A stretch of 64,000 bases of DNA from Pseudomonas nitroreducens (GCF_014204515.1 NZ_JACHLI010000012.1:62001-126000), one strand, 5' to 3'. Shown: positions 10,742 to 19,535, counted from the first letter of the stretch. Numbers and translations are program-made. Notes: generated from the sequence alone by a model not told the origin.

Positions 10742-11341
10742 ATGAGCTTCACGCCGCTGATCCGCCAACTGATCGACGCCCTGCGCACCCTGCCCGGAGT
10801 GGGGCAGAAGAGTGCCCAGCGCATGGCGCTGCAGCTGCTGGAGCGCGATCGCAACGGCGGCCTGCGCCTGGCCCAGGCGCTGACCCAGGCGATGGAGGGC
10901 GTCGGTCATTGCAAGACCTGCCGCACGCTGTCCGAGGACGAGTTCTGCCCGCAGTGCACCGACCCGCGCCGCGACGACAGCCTGCTGTGCGTGGTGGAAG
11001 GCCCGCTGGACGTGTTCGCCGTGGAGCAGACCGGTTATCGCGGCCGCTACTTCGTGCTCAAGGGGCACCTGTCGCCGCTGGATGGCCTCGGCCCGGAAGC
11101 CATCGGCATTCCCGAGCTGGAGGCGCGGATCAAGGCCGGCAGTTTCAGCGAGATCATCCTCGCCACCAACCCCACGGTGGAAGGCGAGGCGACCGCCCAC
11201 TACATCGCCCAGCTGCTGGGCGGCGGCGAGCTGGTGCTGTCGCGTATCGCCCACGGCGTGCCGCTGGGTGGCGAGCTGGAGCTGGTGGACGGCGGCACCC
11301 TGGCCCACGCCCTGGCGGGGCGTCGGCCCATCAGCGGCTGA
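10742..11341 (+). CDS. recR: recombination mediator RecR
   Basis: 199 aa. RecR forms a ring clamp that with RecO and RecF loads RecA at gaps. Seen here: the helix-hairpin-helix LRTLPGVGQKSAQRMALQLL, the four-cysteine zinc finger (CKTCRTLSEDEFCPQC), a Toprim domain (LLCVVEGPLDVFAVE through EIILATNPTVEGEAT) and the C-terminal Walker B-like stretch ISRIAHGVPLGGELE. ATG 10742 is chosen because it gives the standard family N terminus MSFTPLIRQLIDAL; the frame upstream runs into the REPIN. Confidence 0.97.
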   Translation: MSFTPLIRQLIDALRTLPGVGQKSAQRMALQLLERDRNGGLRLAQALTQAMEGVGHCKTCRTLSEDEFCPQCTDPRRDDSLLCVVEGPLDVFAVEQTGYRGRYFVLKGHLSPLDGLGPEAIGIPELEARIKAGSFSEIILATNPTVEGEATAHYIAQLLGGGELVLSRIAHGVPLGGELELVDGGTLAHALAGRRPISG

Positions 11342-11361
11342 GCTGCTAGATGGTGGACGAA

Positions 11362-11386
11362 CAAGGCCGGAGCGATTCCGGCCTTG
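11362..11386. terminator. bidirectional terminator between recR and rhodanese gene
   Basis: Perfect stem CAAGGCCGG/CCGGCCTTG with a short loop, between two convergent genes. The T-run on either side is poor. Confidence 0.6.
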
Positions 11387-11398
11387 TCGTATCTGGCG

Positions 11399-11842
11399 TC
11401 AGCAGGCGCAGCTGATGCCTTCGCCGTGGCTGGGCAGCGCCTTGCCTGCGGCGCCGACCAGCGCCAGCCCTTCGTCCAGCCAGCCGGTTACGCCGCCGAT
11501 CATTTCCTTCACCGGCAGGCCCAGCGCGGCCAGCTTCGCGGCGGCGCGGTGCACGCCGTTGCAGTGCGGCCCGGCGCAGTAGACGACGAACAGGGTGCCC
11601 GAAGGGAACTGCGCCATGCGCCGTGCATCGATCTCGCGGGTTGGCAGGTTCAGCGCGCCGGGTACGTGGCCGCGGGCGAATGCGGCGGCATTGCGCACAT
11701 CCAGCAGGACGAAATCCTGCTCGCCGTTCTGCAGGGCGTGGTTCACGTCCGAGCAATCGGTCTCGAAGGCCAGGCGATGGCTGAAGTGGGCGAGGGCGTC
11801 GGCGGGCAGGGCGGCAGGGAATTGGCTGACGAGGCTGGGCAT
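11399..11842 (-). CDS. rhodanese-like sulfurtransferase domain protein
   Basis: 147 aa, a single rhodanese domain: FVLLDVRNAAAFARGHVPGALNLP followed by the active loop LFVVYCAGPHCNGVHRAA, in which the first Cys is the likely persulfide carrier. The family includes sulfurtransferases and inactive sensor variants. The C terminus ends GEGISCAC, an extra Cys-x-Cys tail that could relay sulfur or bind metal. ATG 11842 is chosen for its AGGAG 8 bases upstream; an earlier in-frame start lacks one. It is divergent from the FtrA-type regulator with 94 bases between start codons, which suggests that the regulator controls it. Confidence 0.85.
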   Translation of the reverse strand: MPSLVSQFPAALPADALAHFSHRLAFETDCSDVNHALQNGEQDFVLLDVRNAAAFARGHVPGALNLPTREIDARRMAQFPSGTLFVVYCAGPHCNGVHRAAAKLAALGLPVKEMIGGVTGWLDEGLALVGAAGKALPSHGEGISCAC

Positions 11843-11936
11843 GGCAAGGCTCCTGTGGAAGACGAAAGCCACTGTATGGGGATGCCCACCTCGGCTACAG
11901 TGGCGGCCTGGACAGTGATCGGAAGTTTTCCGCCAA

Positions 11937-12905
11937 ATGCAGCGCGATCCCCTGGACGTCGCCGTACTCGCCTACGACGGCCTGTGCACCTTCGAATTCG
12001 GCATTGCCGTGGAGCTCTTCGGACTGCCACGCCCGGAGTTCGACTTTCCCTGGTATCGCCACCGGGTCGTTGCCGTCGATGAAGGACCGATGCGGGCGCT
12101 GGGCGGCATTCGTGTGCTGGCCGACGGCGGGCTGGCATCGCTCGCCACGGCGGGGACCATCATCGTGCCCGGCTGGCGCGATCGTGCCGAAGCGCCTTCC
12201 GCCGAGCTGGTGCAGGCGCTGCGCCAGGCCTGTGAAGAGGGCGCGCGGTTGTTGTCGATCTGCTCCGGCGTATTCGTCCTGGCAGCTACCGGCCTGCTCG
12301 ATGGCCAGCGGGCGACCACCCACTGGCGCTACGCCGAGGAGCTGGCGGCGCGCTTCCCGGCCATCGAGGTCGATGCCCAGGTGCTCTACGTGGATGCCGG
12401 GCAGCTGATCACCTCGGCCGGCAGCGCGGCGGGCATCGATGCCTGTCTGCACTTGATGGCGCGGGACTTTGGTGCGCAGGTGGCGAATACCGTCGCGCGG
12501 CGCCTGGTGATGTCGCCGCAACGCGGCGGCGGCCAGGCGCAGTTCATCCCGGCGCCGGTGGCCAAGGCGTCCCGGCATGACCTCGCCGGCATGCTGGACT
12601 GGGCTCGGTCACAGCTGGGCCGCTCGATCAGCGTGGTCGAACTGGCGAGCCGCATGGCGATGAGCGAGCGCACTTTCCTGCGCCGCTTCAGCGAGGCGAC
12701 CGGCATGACGCCCAAGGCCTGGCTGCAGCACGAACGCATGCTGCGCGCCCGTGAGTTGCTGGAAGGCAGCGCCGACAGCGTGGAGCGCATCGCCGAGCAA
12801 TGCGGCTTCGGCACCGTGGAAAGCTTCCGCAACGCCTTCCGCCGCTCGGCGGGCCTGGCGCCTTCGGCCTACCGCGAAAGGTTCGGGACGGCACATCTGT
12901 CCTAG
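11937..12905 (+). CDS. ftrA: GlxA/FtrA-type AraC-family transcriptional regulator
   Basis: 322 aa. Residues about 5-190 form a DJ-1/PfpI-like domain with the nucleophile-elbow stretch LLSICSGVFVLAATGLLDG. Residues about 215-315 are an AraC-type double helix-turn-helix (SVVELASRMAMSERTFLRRFSEATG and ERIAEQCGFGTVESFRNAFRR). This layout is the GlxA subfamily; length and start are close to the family I remember as FtrA, which often neighbours a rhodanese gene as here. The ligand is unknown. It probably regulates the divergent rhodanese gene and possibly itself. The symbol is a family-level guess. Confidence 0.85.
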   Translation: MQRDPLDVAVLAYDGLCTFEFGIAVELFGLPRPEFDFPWYRHRVVAVDEGPMRALGGIRVLADGGLASLATAGTIIVPGWRDRAEAPSAELVQALRQACEEGARLLSICSGVFVLAATGLLDGQRATTHWRYAEELAARFPAIEVDAQVLYVDAGQLITSAGSAAGIDACLHLMARDFGAQVANTVARRLVMSPQRGGGQAQFIPAPVAKASRHDLAGMLDWARSQLGRSISVVELASRMAMSERTFLRRFSEATGMTPKAWLQHERMLRARELLEGSADSVERIAEQCGFGTVESFRNAFRRSAGLAPSAYRERFGTAHLS

Positions 12906-12981
12906 CCGATGGCGGGTGTCTCGCCTTGAAAACCAAGCAAGCGCTAGGTAAGTTCTTGGGCAAACCGCCTGGAGCCTTGCC

Positions 12982-14130
12982 ATGTCCGTGTTCGCCGATT
13001 ACTTCGATGACAACCACCGCCTGGTCCGTGACAGCGTGCGGCGTTTCGTCGAGCGGGAAATCCTCCCTCACGTCGCTGACTGGGAAGAGGCCGAGGAGTT
13101 TCCCCGCGAGCTGTACCGCAAGGCGGGCGAGGCCGGCATTCTCGGCATCGGCTACCCCGAGGCGCTCGGCGGTAGCCACGAGGGCGACCTGTTCGCCAAG
13201 GTCGCTGCCAGCGAGGAGCTGATGCGCTGCGGCTCCGGCGGGCTGGTGGCGGGGCTGGGTTCGCTGGATATCGGCCTGCCGCCGCTGATCAAGTGGGGCC
13301 GCCCGGAGCTGCGCGAGCGCATCGCACCGCAGGTGCTGGCCGGCGAGAAGATCATGGCTCTGGCGGTCACCGAGCCGTCCGGCGGCTCCGACGTGGCCAG
13401 TCTGAAAACCCGTGCGGTGCGCGACGGCGATCATTACCGCGTGAGTGGCAGCAAGACCTTCATCACCAGCGGCGTGCGCGCGGACTACTACACCGTGGCG
13501 GTGCGCACCGGCGGCGATGGCTTCGGTGGCGTCAGCCTGCTGCTGGTGGAGAAGGGCACGCCCGGCTTCACCGTCAGCCGCCAGCTGAAGAAGATGGGCT
13601 GGTGGGCGTCGGATACCGCCGAGCTGTTCTTCGATGACTGCAAGGTGCCGGTGGAGAATCTCATCGGTGCAGAGAACATGGGCTTCGCCTGCATCATGGC
13701 GAACTTCCAGAGCGAGCGCCTGGCGCTGGCGATCATGGCCAACATGACCGCGCAACTGGCGCTGGACGAGGCCCTGGCCTGGAGCCGCGAGCGCGAGGCG
13801 TTCGGCAAGCCGGTGGGCAAGTTCCAGGTGCTCAAGCATCGCCTGGCGGAGATGGCCACCCAGGTCGAGGTGTCGCGCGAGTTCACCTACCGTCAGGCGG
13901 CGAAGATGGCCGCCGGCAAGAGCGTGATCAAGGAAATCTCCATGGCCAAGAACTTCGCCACCGATGTCGCCGACCGGGTGACCTACGACGCGGTGCAGGT
14001 GCTCGGCGGCATGGGCTACATGCGCGAGAGCCTGGTGGAGCGGCTATACCGCGACAACCGCATCCTCTCCATCGGTGGCGGCACGCGGGAGATCATGAAC
14101 GAGATCATTGCCAAGCAGATGGGGCTCTGA
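12982..14130 (+). CDS. acyl-CoA dehydrogenase
   Basis: 382 aa, the normal length for soluble FAD acyl-CoA dehydrogenases, which oxidise acyl-CoA to the 2-enoyl-CoA and pass electrons to ETF. Signatures are ALAVTEPSGGSDVASLKTRA (FAD contact), the middle beta domain, and QVLGGMGYMRESLVERLYRDNRI near the C terminus with the catalytic-base region. Acyl chain specificity cannot be read. GGAGCC precedes the ATG. It ends 14 bases from the convergent CbrC-family gene. Confidence 0.93.
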   Translation: MSVFADYFDDNHRLVRDSVRRFVEREILPHVADWEEAEEFPRELYRKAGEAGILGIGYPEALGGSHEGDLFAKVAASEELMRCGSGGLVAGLGSLDIGLPPLIKWGRPELRERIAPQVLAGEKIMALAVTEPSGGSDVASLKTRAVRDGDHYRVSGSKTFITSGVRADYYTVAVRTGGDGFGGVSLLLVEKGTPGFTVSRQLKKMGWWASDTAELFFDDCKVPVENLIGAENMGFACIMANFQSERLALAIMANMTAQLALDEALAWSREREAFGKPVGKFQVLKHRLAEMATQVEVSREFTYRQAAKMAAGKSVIKEISMAKNFATDVADRVTYDAVQVLGGMGYMRESLVERLYRDNRILSIGGGTREIMNEIIAKQMGL

Positions 14131-14144
14131 ATCGAACCCATCGC

Positions 14145-14684
14145 TCAGGTGAAGTCCATCCCGTAGTGCGTCCTGGAGCAATGCAGGCAGCGGAACTGGT
14201 AGATCGCCGGGTTGCCCGCCGGCTCATAGTGCTCGACCAGCTGCAGCCAGGTCTTGTCCGGCCAGCCGTAGTCGGGAAAGTGCTCGGCCAGCCCTGCGCC
14301 GCCAAGGGCGATGATTTCCTCGCGCTGCGCATCGCCGAGGAAGGCGCAGGCGTCCCCGCAACAGCTCAGCCAGTGCTCCTGCTGCCAGGAGACGAACCCC
14401 GGCGTGCGCTCGCAGACTTCAAGCACTATTGCGTCGGGGACGCCGGCTTCCAGTAGCGGATAGTCGTCAGCGAAGCTCGCTTCGAAGCGTTCGGCCGCGC
14501 TGCCGTCGGCGATGCACCAGGGGCACAGGCAGTTTTCCGGCAGATCATGGCGGGTGTAGACCGAGGCGGTATAGACATGGCCGCGCTTCTGCCCGCAGCA
14601 CAGGCAGGTGGCGTCCGAGGCGACCAGGCTGCCGGTGGCCAGTGGATCGGGGTGGTAGCGGAAGGTGGGGAGTGCCTGGCTCAT
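14145..14684 (-). CDS. CbrC family (UPF0167) protein
   Basis: 179 aa. Cys-rich N-terminal half with CLCCGQ and CLCPWCIADG, then SCCGDACAFLG further on. This pattern and the FRYHPDPLATGSL start match the CbrC/UPF0167 family, first linked in E. coli to colicin E2 tolerance regulated by CreBC. The cysteines may bind zinc. Start ATG 14684 is chosen because AAGGATG sits 8 bases upstream; an ATG three codons earlier overlaps that site. Function is not known. Confidence 0.82.
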   Translation of the reverse strand: MSQALPTFRYHPDPLATGSLVASDATCLCCGQKRGHVYTASVYTRHDLPENCLCPWCIADGSAAERFEASFADDYPLLEAGVPDAIVLEVCERTPGFVSWQQEHWLSCCGDACAFLGDAQREEIIALGGAGLAEHFPDYGWPDKTWLQLVEHYEPAGNPAIYQFRCLHCSRTHYGMDFT

Positions 14685-14765
14685 GGTCGTCATCCTTGAT
14701 CGTGCTCACCGACAGAGCCTGCCAGTATAAACAGCGATTCGCGGAGGGCGGAGCGGCACTGTGCT

Positions 14766-14808
14766 GGAAAAAAACGGCGCCCATCCGGGGGTAAGGGGGA
14801 GGGGCGCC
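14766..14808 (-). terminator. terminator of the monooxygenase-dehydrogenase operon
   Basis: On the minus strand GGCGCC...GGCGCC with a 21-base loop that can pair further (CCCTCCCCC with GGGGG-type bases), followed by G and a T7 run. Lies about 55 bases after the dehydrogenase stop. Confidence 0.6.
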
Positions 14809-14861
14809 GGCCCGACAGGGAAAAAGGGACTCGTTGGTACGACGGTTCGCTGGAGGCGGCG

Positions 14862-15752
14862 CTACTTGGCCTCGTAACCCTCAGCAGCCGACTTGCGCTT
14901 GGGCTTGGGCGCAAAGCGCTTGGCCAGCTTCATGCTGCCGGTGACCACCTTCTGGTACCAGACCGGCAGCAGGCGCAGCATCACGTCGATGGCGTGGGCG
15001 TCCGCGCCGATGAGGATGCGCCGCGAATCGCGCTCCACGCCGCGGATGATCACCTGCGCGGCCTTCTGCGGGGTGGTGCGCAGCAACTGGTCGTTGAACT
15101 GGGTGCGAGCTGCTTCCGCGTTCTGCCCGGTGACCTTGACCATGCTGTCGTTCATCCGCGCGGTCTTGGCGATGTTGGTCTTGATCCCGCCGGGGTGTAC
15201 GCAGCTGGCTGAGACGCCGCCGCGCTCCATGTCCAGCTCCTGGCGCAGCGACTCGGTGAAGCCGCGCACGGCGAACTTGGTGGCGTTGTAGGCGCTCATG
15301 CCCGGCTGGGAGAACAGCCCGAAGACGCTGGAGACGTTGACGATGTGGCCGTCACCGGAGGCTTTCAGGTGCGGCAGGAAGGCCTTGGTGCCGTAGACCA
15401 CGCCCCAGAAGTTGATGTTGGTGATCCACTCGTACTCTTCGTAGTCGCTGGCTTCCACGGTGCCGGCGTGGGCGACGCCGGCGTTGTTGAACACCAGGTT
15501 GACCTTGCCGTGCTCGCGGGCGGCCTTGTCGGCCCAGGCGTGCACCTGCTCGCGGTCGGCAACGTTCACCGTGTCGATGGACACCCGCACGCCGGTGGAG
15601 GAGAGCAGCTGGCGGGTTTCCTCCAGGCCGGCGGCGTTGACGTCCGCCAGGGCCAGGTGGCAGCCCCGCGAGGCCAGTTCGATGGCCAGGGCACGGCCGA
15701 TGCCGGAGCCAGCGCCGGTGATGGCGGCGACCTTGTTCTCGAAGTTCTTCAT
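14862..15752 (-). CDS. short-chain dehydrogenase/reductase
   Basis: 296 aa. Classical SDR with the Rossmann motif AAITGAGSGIGRALA, NNAGVAH, catalytic Ser (VNVSSVFGLF) and the YNATK-type motif SAYNATKFAVRGFTESL. NADH or NADPH oxidoreductase, probably of a hydroxy/keto lipid. Start MKNFENK at 15752 has AGAGGTG upstream. Its ATGA overlaps the stop of the monooxygenase gene by 4 bases, so the two are translationally coupled and probably act in one pathway: alcohol/ketone interconversion and Baeyer-Villiger oxidation. A longer in-frame extension into the monooxygenase gene is a shadow. Confidence 0.92.
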   Translation of the reverse strand: MKNFENKVAAITGAGSGIGRALAIELASRGCHLALADVNAAGLEETRQLLSSTGVRVSIDTVNVADREQVHAWADKAAREHGKVNLVFNNAGVAHAGTVEASDYEEYEWITNINFWGVVYGTKAFLPHLKASGDGHIVNVSSVFGLFSQPGMSAYNATKFAVRGFTESLRQELDMERGGVSASCVHPGGIKTNIAKTARMNDSMVKVTGQNAEAARTQFNDQLLRTTPQKAAQVIIRGVERDSRRILIGADAHAIDVMLRLLPVWYQKVVTGSMKLAKRFAPKPKRKSAAEGYEAK

Positions 15753-17302
15753 GCCGGCACCTCTTCTGCGTGGCGTTGGGGTTGGACGACAGGGCTGGAC
15801 AGCGGCTTGGCCTTCAAATGATAGGCGCTGGGATCGAACTGGCTGGTCAGGGCGCGGAAGCGCCAGGTGAAGCCCGGCCACAGCGTGCAGTTGCGCCCGC
15901 TCACCGGGTGCAGGTACCAGCTCTTGCAGCCGCCGGTGTTCCACACGCTGTGGTTGAGGCCGCGCTGCAGCTTCTCGTTCCAGCGCTCCTGCACCTCCTG
16001 CTTGACCTCGACGCTCTGCAGCTCACGGCGGTCCATCAGCTTGATGGCACCGAGCACATAGGCGATCTGCGATTCGATCATGTAGACCATGGAGTTGTGG
16101 CCCAGGCCGGTGTTCGGGCCCATGAGGAAGAACAGGTTGGGGAAGCCGCGGGTCATGGTGCCCTTGTAGGCTTCGGGACCGTTCTGCCAGGTGTCGAGCA
16201 GGTCCACGCCGTCCTTGCCGAACACCACGCCGCGCGGGATCGGGTCGTTGGCGGTGAAGCCGGTGCCGAAGATGATGGCGTCCACCTGGCGTTCGCGGCC
16301 ATCGCTGGTGATGATGCTGCCGGCCTTGATCTCGCGGATGCCGTCGACGATCACCGAGGCGTTGGAGGCCGCCAGCGCCGGGTAATAGTTGTGCGACATG
16401 AGCACGCGCTTGCAGCCGATGGTGTAGTCCGGGGTCAGCTTGCGGCGCAGGTCCGGGTCCTTGATCTGCTGGCGGATGAAGCGCTCGGCCAGCTTGCCCA
16501 CCAGCTTCATCGCCCAGGGCGCGAAGGTGAAGCCCAGCACACGGCCTTCGAGCATGCTGTAGAGGGCGCCGCGCCAGAGTTTCTGTACCGCCGGAAAGTG
16601 GCGGAAGCGCGCGCGTTCCTTGTCGCTGATGGCGCGGTCGGGCTTGGGCAGGATCCACGGCGCGGTGCGCTGGTAGAGGTCGAGCTTGGCCACCAGCGGC
16701 TGGATTTCCGGGACGAACTGGATGGCCGAGGCGCCGGTGCCGATCACCGCGACGCGCTTGCCCTTGAGGTCGTAGTCGTGGTCCCACTGCTGGGAGTGGA
16801 AAGCCTTGCCCTGGAAGTTCTCCAGGCCCTTGAGTGCCGGGATCGAGGGGATCGACAGGGCGCCCATGCCCGAGACCACGGCCTTGGCGGTGTAGTGGTT
16901 GCCGGCGGCGTCGAACAGGTGCCAGAGCTGCTGCTCGTCGTTCCACTCCAGGCGCGCCATCTCGGTGTTGAGCAGCGTCTTGTCTTCCAGGCGGTACTTC
17001 GCCCAGCACTTCTCCAGGTAGGCACGGATTTCCGGTTGGCGAGCGAACATGCGCGTCCAGTCCGGGTTCGGCTCGAAGGAGAAGGAGTAGACGTGGGATT
17101 GCACGTCGCAGGCGCAGCCGGGGTAGTTGTTGACCCGCCAGGTGCCGCCGACGCCGGCGTCCTTTTCGAACAGCAGGAAATCGTTCTCGCCTTCCTGCTT
17201 CAGGCGGATCGCCATGCCCAGCCCGGAAAACCCGGTGCCGATGATGGCGACCTTGCAGTGTCTGGGGGCAGACTTTGGTTGGGTACTCACAACCGTACTC
17301 AT
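15749..17302 (-). CDS. flavin-containing monooxygenase, Baeyer-Villiger type
   Basis: 517 aa. An FAD motif AIIGTGFSGLGMAIRL near the N terminus and a second nucleotide motif VAVIGTGASAIQ in the middle flank the fingerprint FQGKAFHSQQWD, which fits the Baeyer-Villiger consensus FxGxxxHxxxW(P/D). Converts ketones to esters or lactones with NADPH and oxygen; substrate not readable. Start ATG 17302 follows AGGAG by 7 bases, and the GTG two codons earlier is less likely. It is the first gene of an operon with the SDR and divergent from a TetR-family gene, with a strong palindrome between. This arrangement suggests substrate-induced control. Confidence 0.92.
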   Translation of the reverse strand: MSTVVSTQPKSAPRHCKVAIIGTGFSGLGMAIRLKQEGENDFLLFEKDAGVGGTWRVNNYPGCACDVQSHVYSFSFEPNPDWTRMFARQPEIRAYLEKCWAKYRLEDKTLLNTEMARLEWNDEQQLWHLFDAAGNHYTAKAVVSGMGALSIPSIPALKGLENFQGKAFHSQQWDHDYDLKGKRVAVIGTGASAIQFVPEIQPLVAKLDLYQRTAPWILPKPDRAISDKERARFRHFPAVQKLWRGALYSMLEGRVLGFTFAPWAMKLVGKLAERFIRQQIKDPDLRRKLTPDYTIGCKRVLMSHNYYPALAASNASVIVDGIREIKAGSIITSDGRERQVDAIIFGTGFTANDPIPRGVVFGKDGVDLLDTWQNGPEAYKGTMTRGFPNLFFLMGPNTGLGHNSMVYMIESQIAYVLGAIKLMDRRELQSVEVKQEVQERWNEKLQRGLNHSVWNTGGCKSWYLHPVSGRNCTLWPGFTWRFRALTSQFDPSAYHLKAKPLSSPVVQPQRHAEEVPA

Positions 17303-17332
17303 GGCCACGCTCCTGTTATGATTATTGCTGGC

Positions 17333-17374
17333 GTATACAACTGTCTACGTGATCAAATGTAGACATCTGTATAC
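17333..17374. promoter_or_regulatory. candidate TetR-family operator
   Basis: Inverted repeat GTATACAACTGTCTAC at 17333-17348 and GTAGACATCTGTATAC at 17359-17374, 14 of 16 positions matching, centred in the 93-base gap between the divergent monooxygenase and TetR-type genes. Size and placement suit binding of one or two regulator dimers. Confidence 0.7.
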
Positions 17375-17395
17375 CTCAGCAACAACCAACCTTAG

Positions 17396-18112
17396 ATGGG
17401 GTCGGGCAGCGGACACATGGAAATCGGACAGGAAGAACGGCCCGTGGAAGCCGCCGGCAAGCGCGCGCTGATCGATGCCGCGCTGCGCCTGGCAGCCAGC
17501 CGGCGCAGCCTGAGCAGCCTGGGGCTGCGTGAGCTGGCACGGGAGGCAGGGTTGAACCCGAATACCTTCTACCGGCACTTCGGCAATGTGGACGACCTGG
17601 GTCTGGCGATCATCCGCGACATCGCCACCCAGCTGCGCCAGCCGCTGCGCGATCTGCGCCGCGAGGCCGCCGAACGCGCGCTGCCGGGGCAGGGCGCCGC
17701 CAGCGTGCCCTTCGGCCTGGACCTGGAGCGCGGCCAGCGGGTGACGCGGGAGACGGTGCGGCTGTTCTTCGACTTCGTGGAGGGCAACCCGCAGGCCTTC
17801 ATCATCGGCGTGCGCGAGCTGCACGGGCCGTCGCCGGTGCTGCGAGCAGCGCTGGCGCGGGTGATGGACGAGTTCGGCGAAGACATGGCCGAGGACATCC
17901 GTCAGTTCCACCTGCTGCCGGACGTCGACGAGGGCGAACTGAATCAATTGTCGCGGCTGATCAGCCGGCAACTGTTCCAGCAGTCGCTGGACTACCTGGA
18001 GCGCCCTGCGCAGCAGCGCGAGGAAGTCTGTGCCCTGGCCGAGCGACAAATCCTGTTGCTGTTCACCGGTGTCGCGGTGCTGCAGACCTTCGGCATGCTG
18101 GCTAGGCTCTGA
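17396..18112 (+). CDS. TetR/AcrR family transcriptional regulator
   Basis: 238 aa, or 231 if the ATG at 17417 is used; neither has a strong ribosome binding site. N-terminal TetR DNA-binding domain: KRALIDAALRLAASRRSLSS, then the helix-turn-helix LGLRELAREAGLNPNTFYRHFGNVDDL. The C-terminal all-helical ligand domain is variable. Divergent from the monooxygenase operon and next to a good palindrome, so it most likely represses that operon and itself. It resembles regulators of fatty-acid genes in the FabR-like group (HTH followed by a FxHFGN-type motif), but that is only a resemblance. Confidence 0.9.
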   Translation: MGSGSGHMEIGQEERPVEAAGKRALIDAALRLAASRRSLSSLGLRELAREAGLNPNTFYRHFGNVDDLGLAIIRDIATQLRQPLRDLRREAAERALPGQGAASVPFGLDLERGQRVTRETVRLFFDFVEGNPQAFIIGVRELHGPSPVLRAALARVMDEFGEDMAEDIRQFHLLPDVDEGELNQLSRLISRQLFQQSLDYLERPAQQREEVCALAERQILLLFTGVAVLQTFGMLARL

Positions 18113-18139
18113 GTCTTTCCCGCCAGCCTGGAGACTGCC

Positions 18140-18535
18140 ATGTTGCCCTTGCCCCTGTTCGGCGGCTGCGCCTGCGGCGCGGTGCGCTACCGGGTGGATG
18201 CCGAACCCGAGGAAACCGGCTACTGCCATTGCCGCATCTGCCAGAAATCCAACGCCGCGCCCGCCGTGCCCTGGGCGGTGATCCCGCTGACGGGATTCGC
18301 CTATGTCGCCGGCGAGCTGGGCCTGTGGCGTTCCAGCGAGGACGGCGAACGGCGCTTCTGCGTGAAGTGCGGCACGCCGATGGAGTTTCGCGTACGCGAC
18401 GGCGAGACGGTGGGGCTCAACATCGTCACCCTGGACCAGCCGGAGCTGATCGAGCCGCAGTGCCATGTGTGGTGTTCGGCGCAACTGGCGTGGTTCGACA
18501 CGGCAGACGACCTGCCGCGTAGAGCGGAGGGCTAG
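18140..18535 (+). CDS. GFA family zinc-binding protein
   Basis: 131 aa. GFA (glutathione-dependent formaldehyde-activating enzyme-like, Mss4-fold) pattern: GGCACGAVRYRV, CHCRICQKSNAAP, and a later CVKCGTPMEF. These cysteines form zinc sites. Most family members are not proven to act on formaldehyde, so the biochemical role is open. GGAGAC lies 8 bases before the ATG. It follows the TetR gene by 27 bases and may be co-transcribed. It ends convergent with corA. Confidence 0.9.
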   Translation: MLPLPLFGGCACGAVRYRVDAEPEETGYCHCRICQKSNAAPAVPWAVIPLTGFAYVAGELGLWRSSEDGERRFCVKCGTPMEFRVRDGETVGLNIVTLDQPELIEPQCHVWCSAQLAWFDTADDLPRRAEG

Positions 18536-18563
18536 CCGGCGATTGTCGCCAGGCTGGCTGCCA

Positions 18564-19535
18564 TCACAGCCAGTCCGCCTGCTTGAAGCTGATGTACAGC
18601 CCCACGCAGCCCAGCGCCAGCAGGCCCATGATGAGGAAGTACCCGTAGTGCCAGTGCAGCTCGGGAATGTATTCGAAGTTCATCCCGTAGATGCCGGCCA
18701 CGGCGGTGGGAAAGGCGAGGATTGCAGCCCAGGCCGCGAACTTGCGCTGCACCACGCTCTGCCGTGAAGACTCCAGCGCCAGGCCGACCTCAATGGTCTG
18801 GCTGGCCACGTCGCGCAGGGTAGTGAGGTCTTCCAGCAGGCGGTTCACGTGGATCGCCACGTCGCGGAAGTAGGGCCGCATCTGCTTGTCGATGAAAGGG
18901 AAGTCCAGGCGCTGCAGTTCCTGGCAGATTTCCACCATGGGCGCGGCGTAGTGCTTGAGCTTGAGCACCTCGCGACGCAGGCCGTAGATCTTCTCGATCT
19001 GCTCCTGGGTCAGCGGTTGGCGCAGCACCTGCTGTTCCACCTCCTCGATCTCCTCGCGGATGGCCTCCACCACCGGTTCGTAATTGCTCATCACGAAGTC
19101 GAGCAGGGCATAGAGCACGAAGTCGGTACCATGGGCCAGCAACAGCGGCCGGGCTTCGCAGCGCTGTCGGACCTGGGAGTAGGACTGGGAGAACCCGTGG
19201 CGCGCGCTGATGATGTAGCCGATGCCGGCGAACAGGTGGGTTTCGACGAACATCAGTCGGCTATCGGCGCGGATCGGCGAGTAGATGACGATGAACAGCG
19301 CATCGCCGAAGGTTTCCAGCTTCGGCCGGCTGTGCTTTTCCAGGGCGTCGGAAACCGCCAGTTCATGCAGGTTGAACTGTCGTTGCAGGTTGAACATTTC
19401 TTCCGGAGTCGGCTCCTGCAGGCCGGTCCAGACGAAGTGGTCGGGCTGGCAGGCCCAGCGGTAGCCATCCTCCAGCGGAATGTCGGAGACCTTGCGGCCC
19501 TTGCTGTAGACGGCGGAAGCGATGACTCGGCCCAT
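18564..19535 (-). CDS. corA: CorA-family magnesium/divalent cation transporter
   Basis: 323 aa from the ATG giving MGRVIASAVYSKG. A long N-terminal cytoplasmic domain with helical stalk (EEIEEVEQQVLRQPLTQEQIEKI) leads to two C-terminal membrane helices. The first ends in the selectivity signature YGMNF (the GMN motif). The C terminus is basic/aromatic (SFKQADWL). CorA pentamers take up Mg2+. The long upstream frame to 19739 is out-of-family and overlaps the next small gene region, so it is rejected. Confidence 0.93.
   Translation of the reverse strand: MGRVIASAVYSKGRKVSDIPLEDGYRWACQPDHFVWTGLQEPTPEEMFNLQRQFNLHELAVSDALEKHSRPKLETFGDALFIVIYSPIRADSRLMFVETHLFAGIGYIISARHGFSQSYSQVRQRCEARPLLLAHGTDFVLYALLDFVMSNYEPVVEAIREEIEEVEQQVLRQPLTQEQIEKIYGLRREVLKLKHYAAPMVEICQELQRLDFPFIDKQMRPYFRDVAIHVNRLLEDLTTLRDVASQTIEVGLALESSRQSVVQRKFAAWAAILAFPTAVAGIYGMNFEYIPELHWHYGYFLIMGLLALGCVGLYISFKQADWL

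Noticed and set aside
15752..15944. Longer N terminus of the short-chain dehydrogenase
   Set aside because: The added 64 residues overlap the monooxygenase gene; the Rossmann fold begins right after ATG 15752 and AGAGGTG lies before it.
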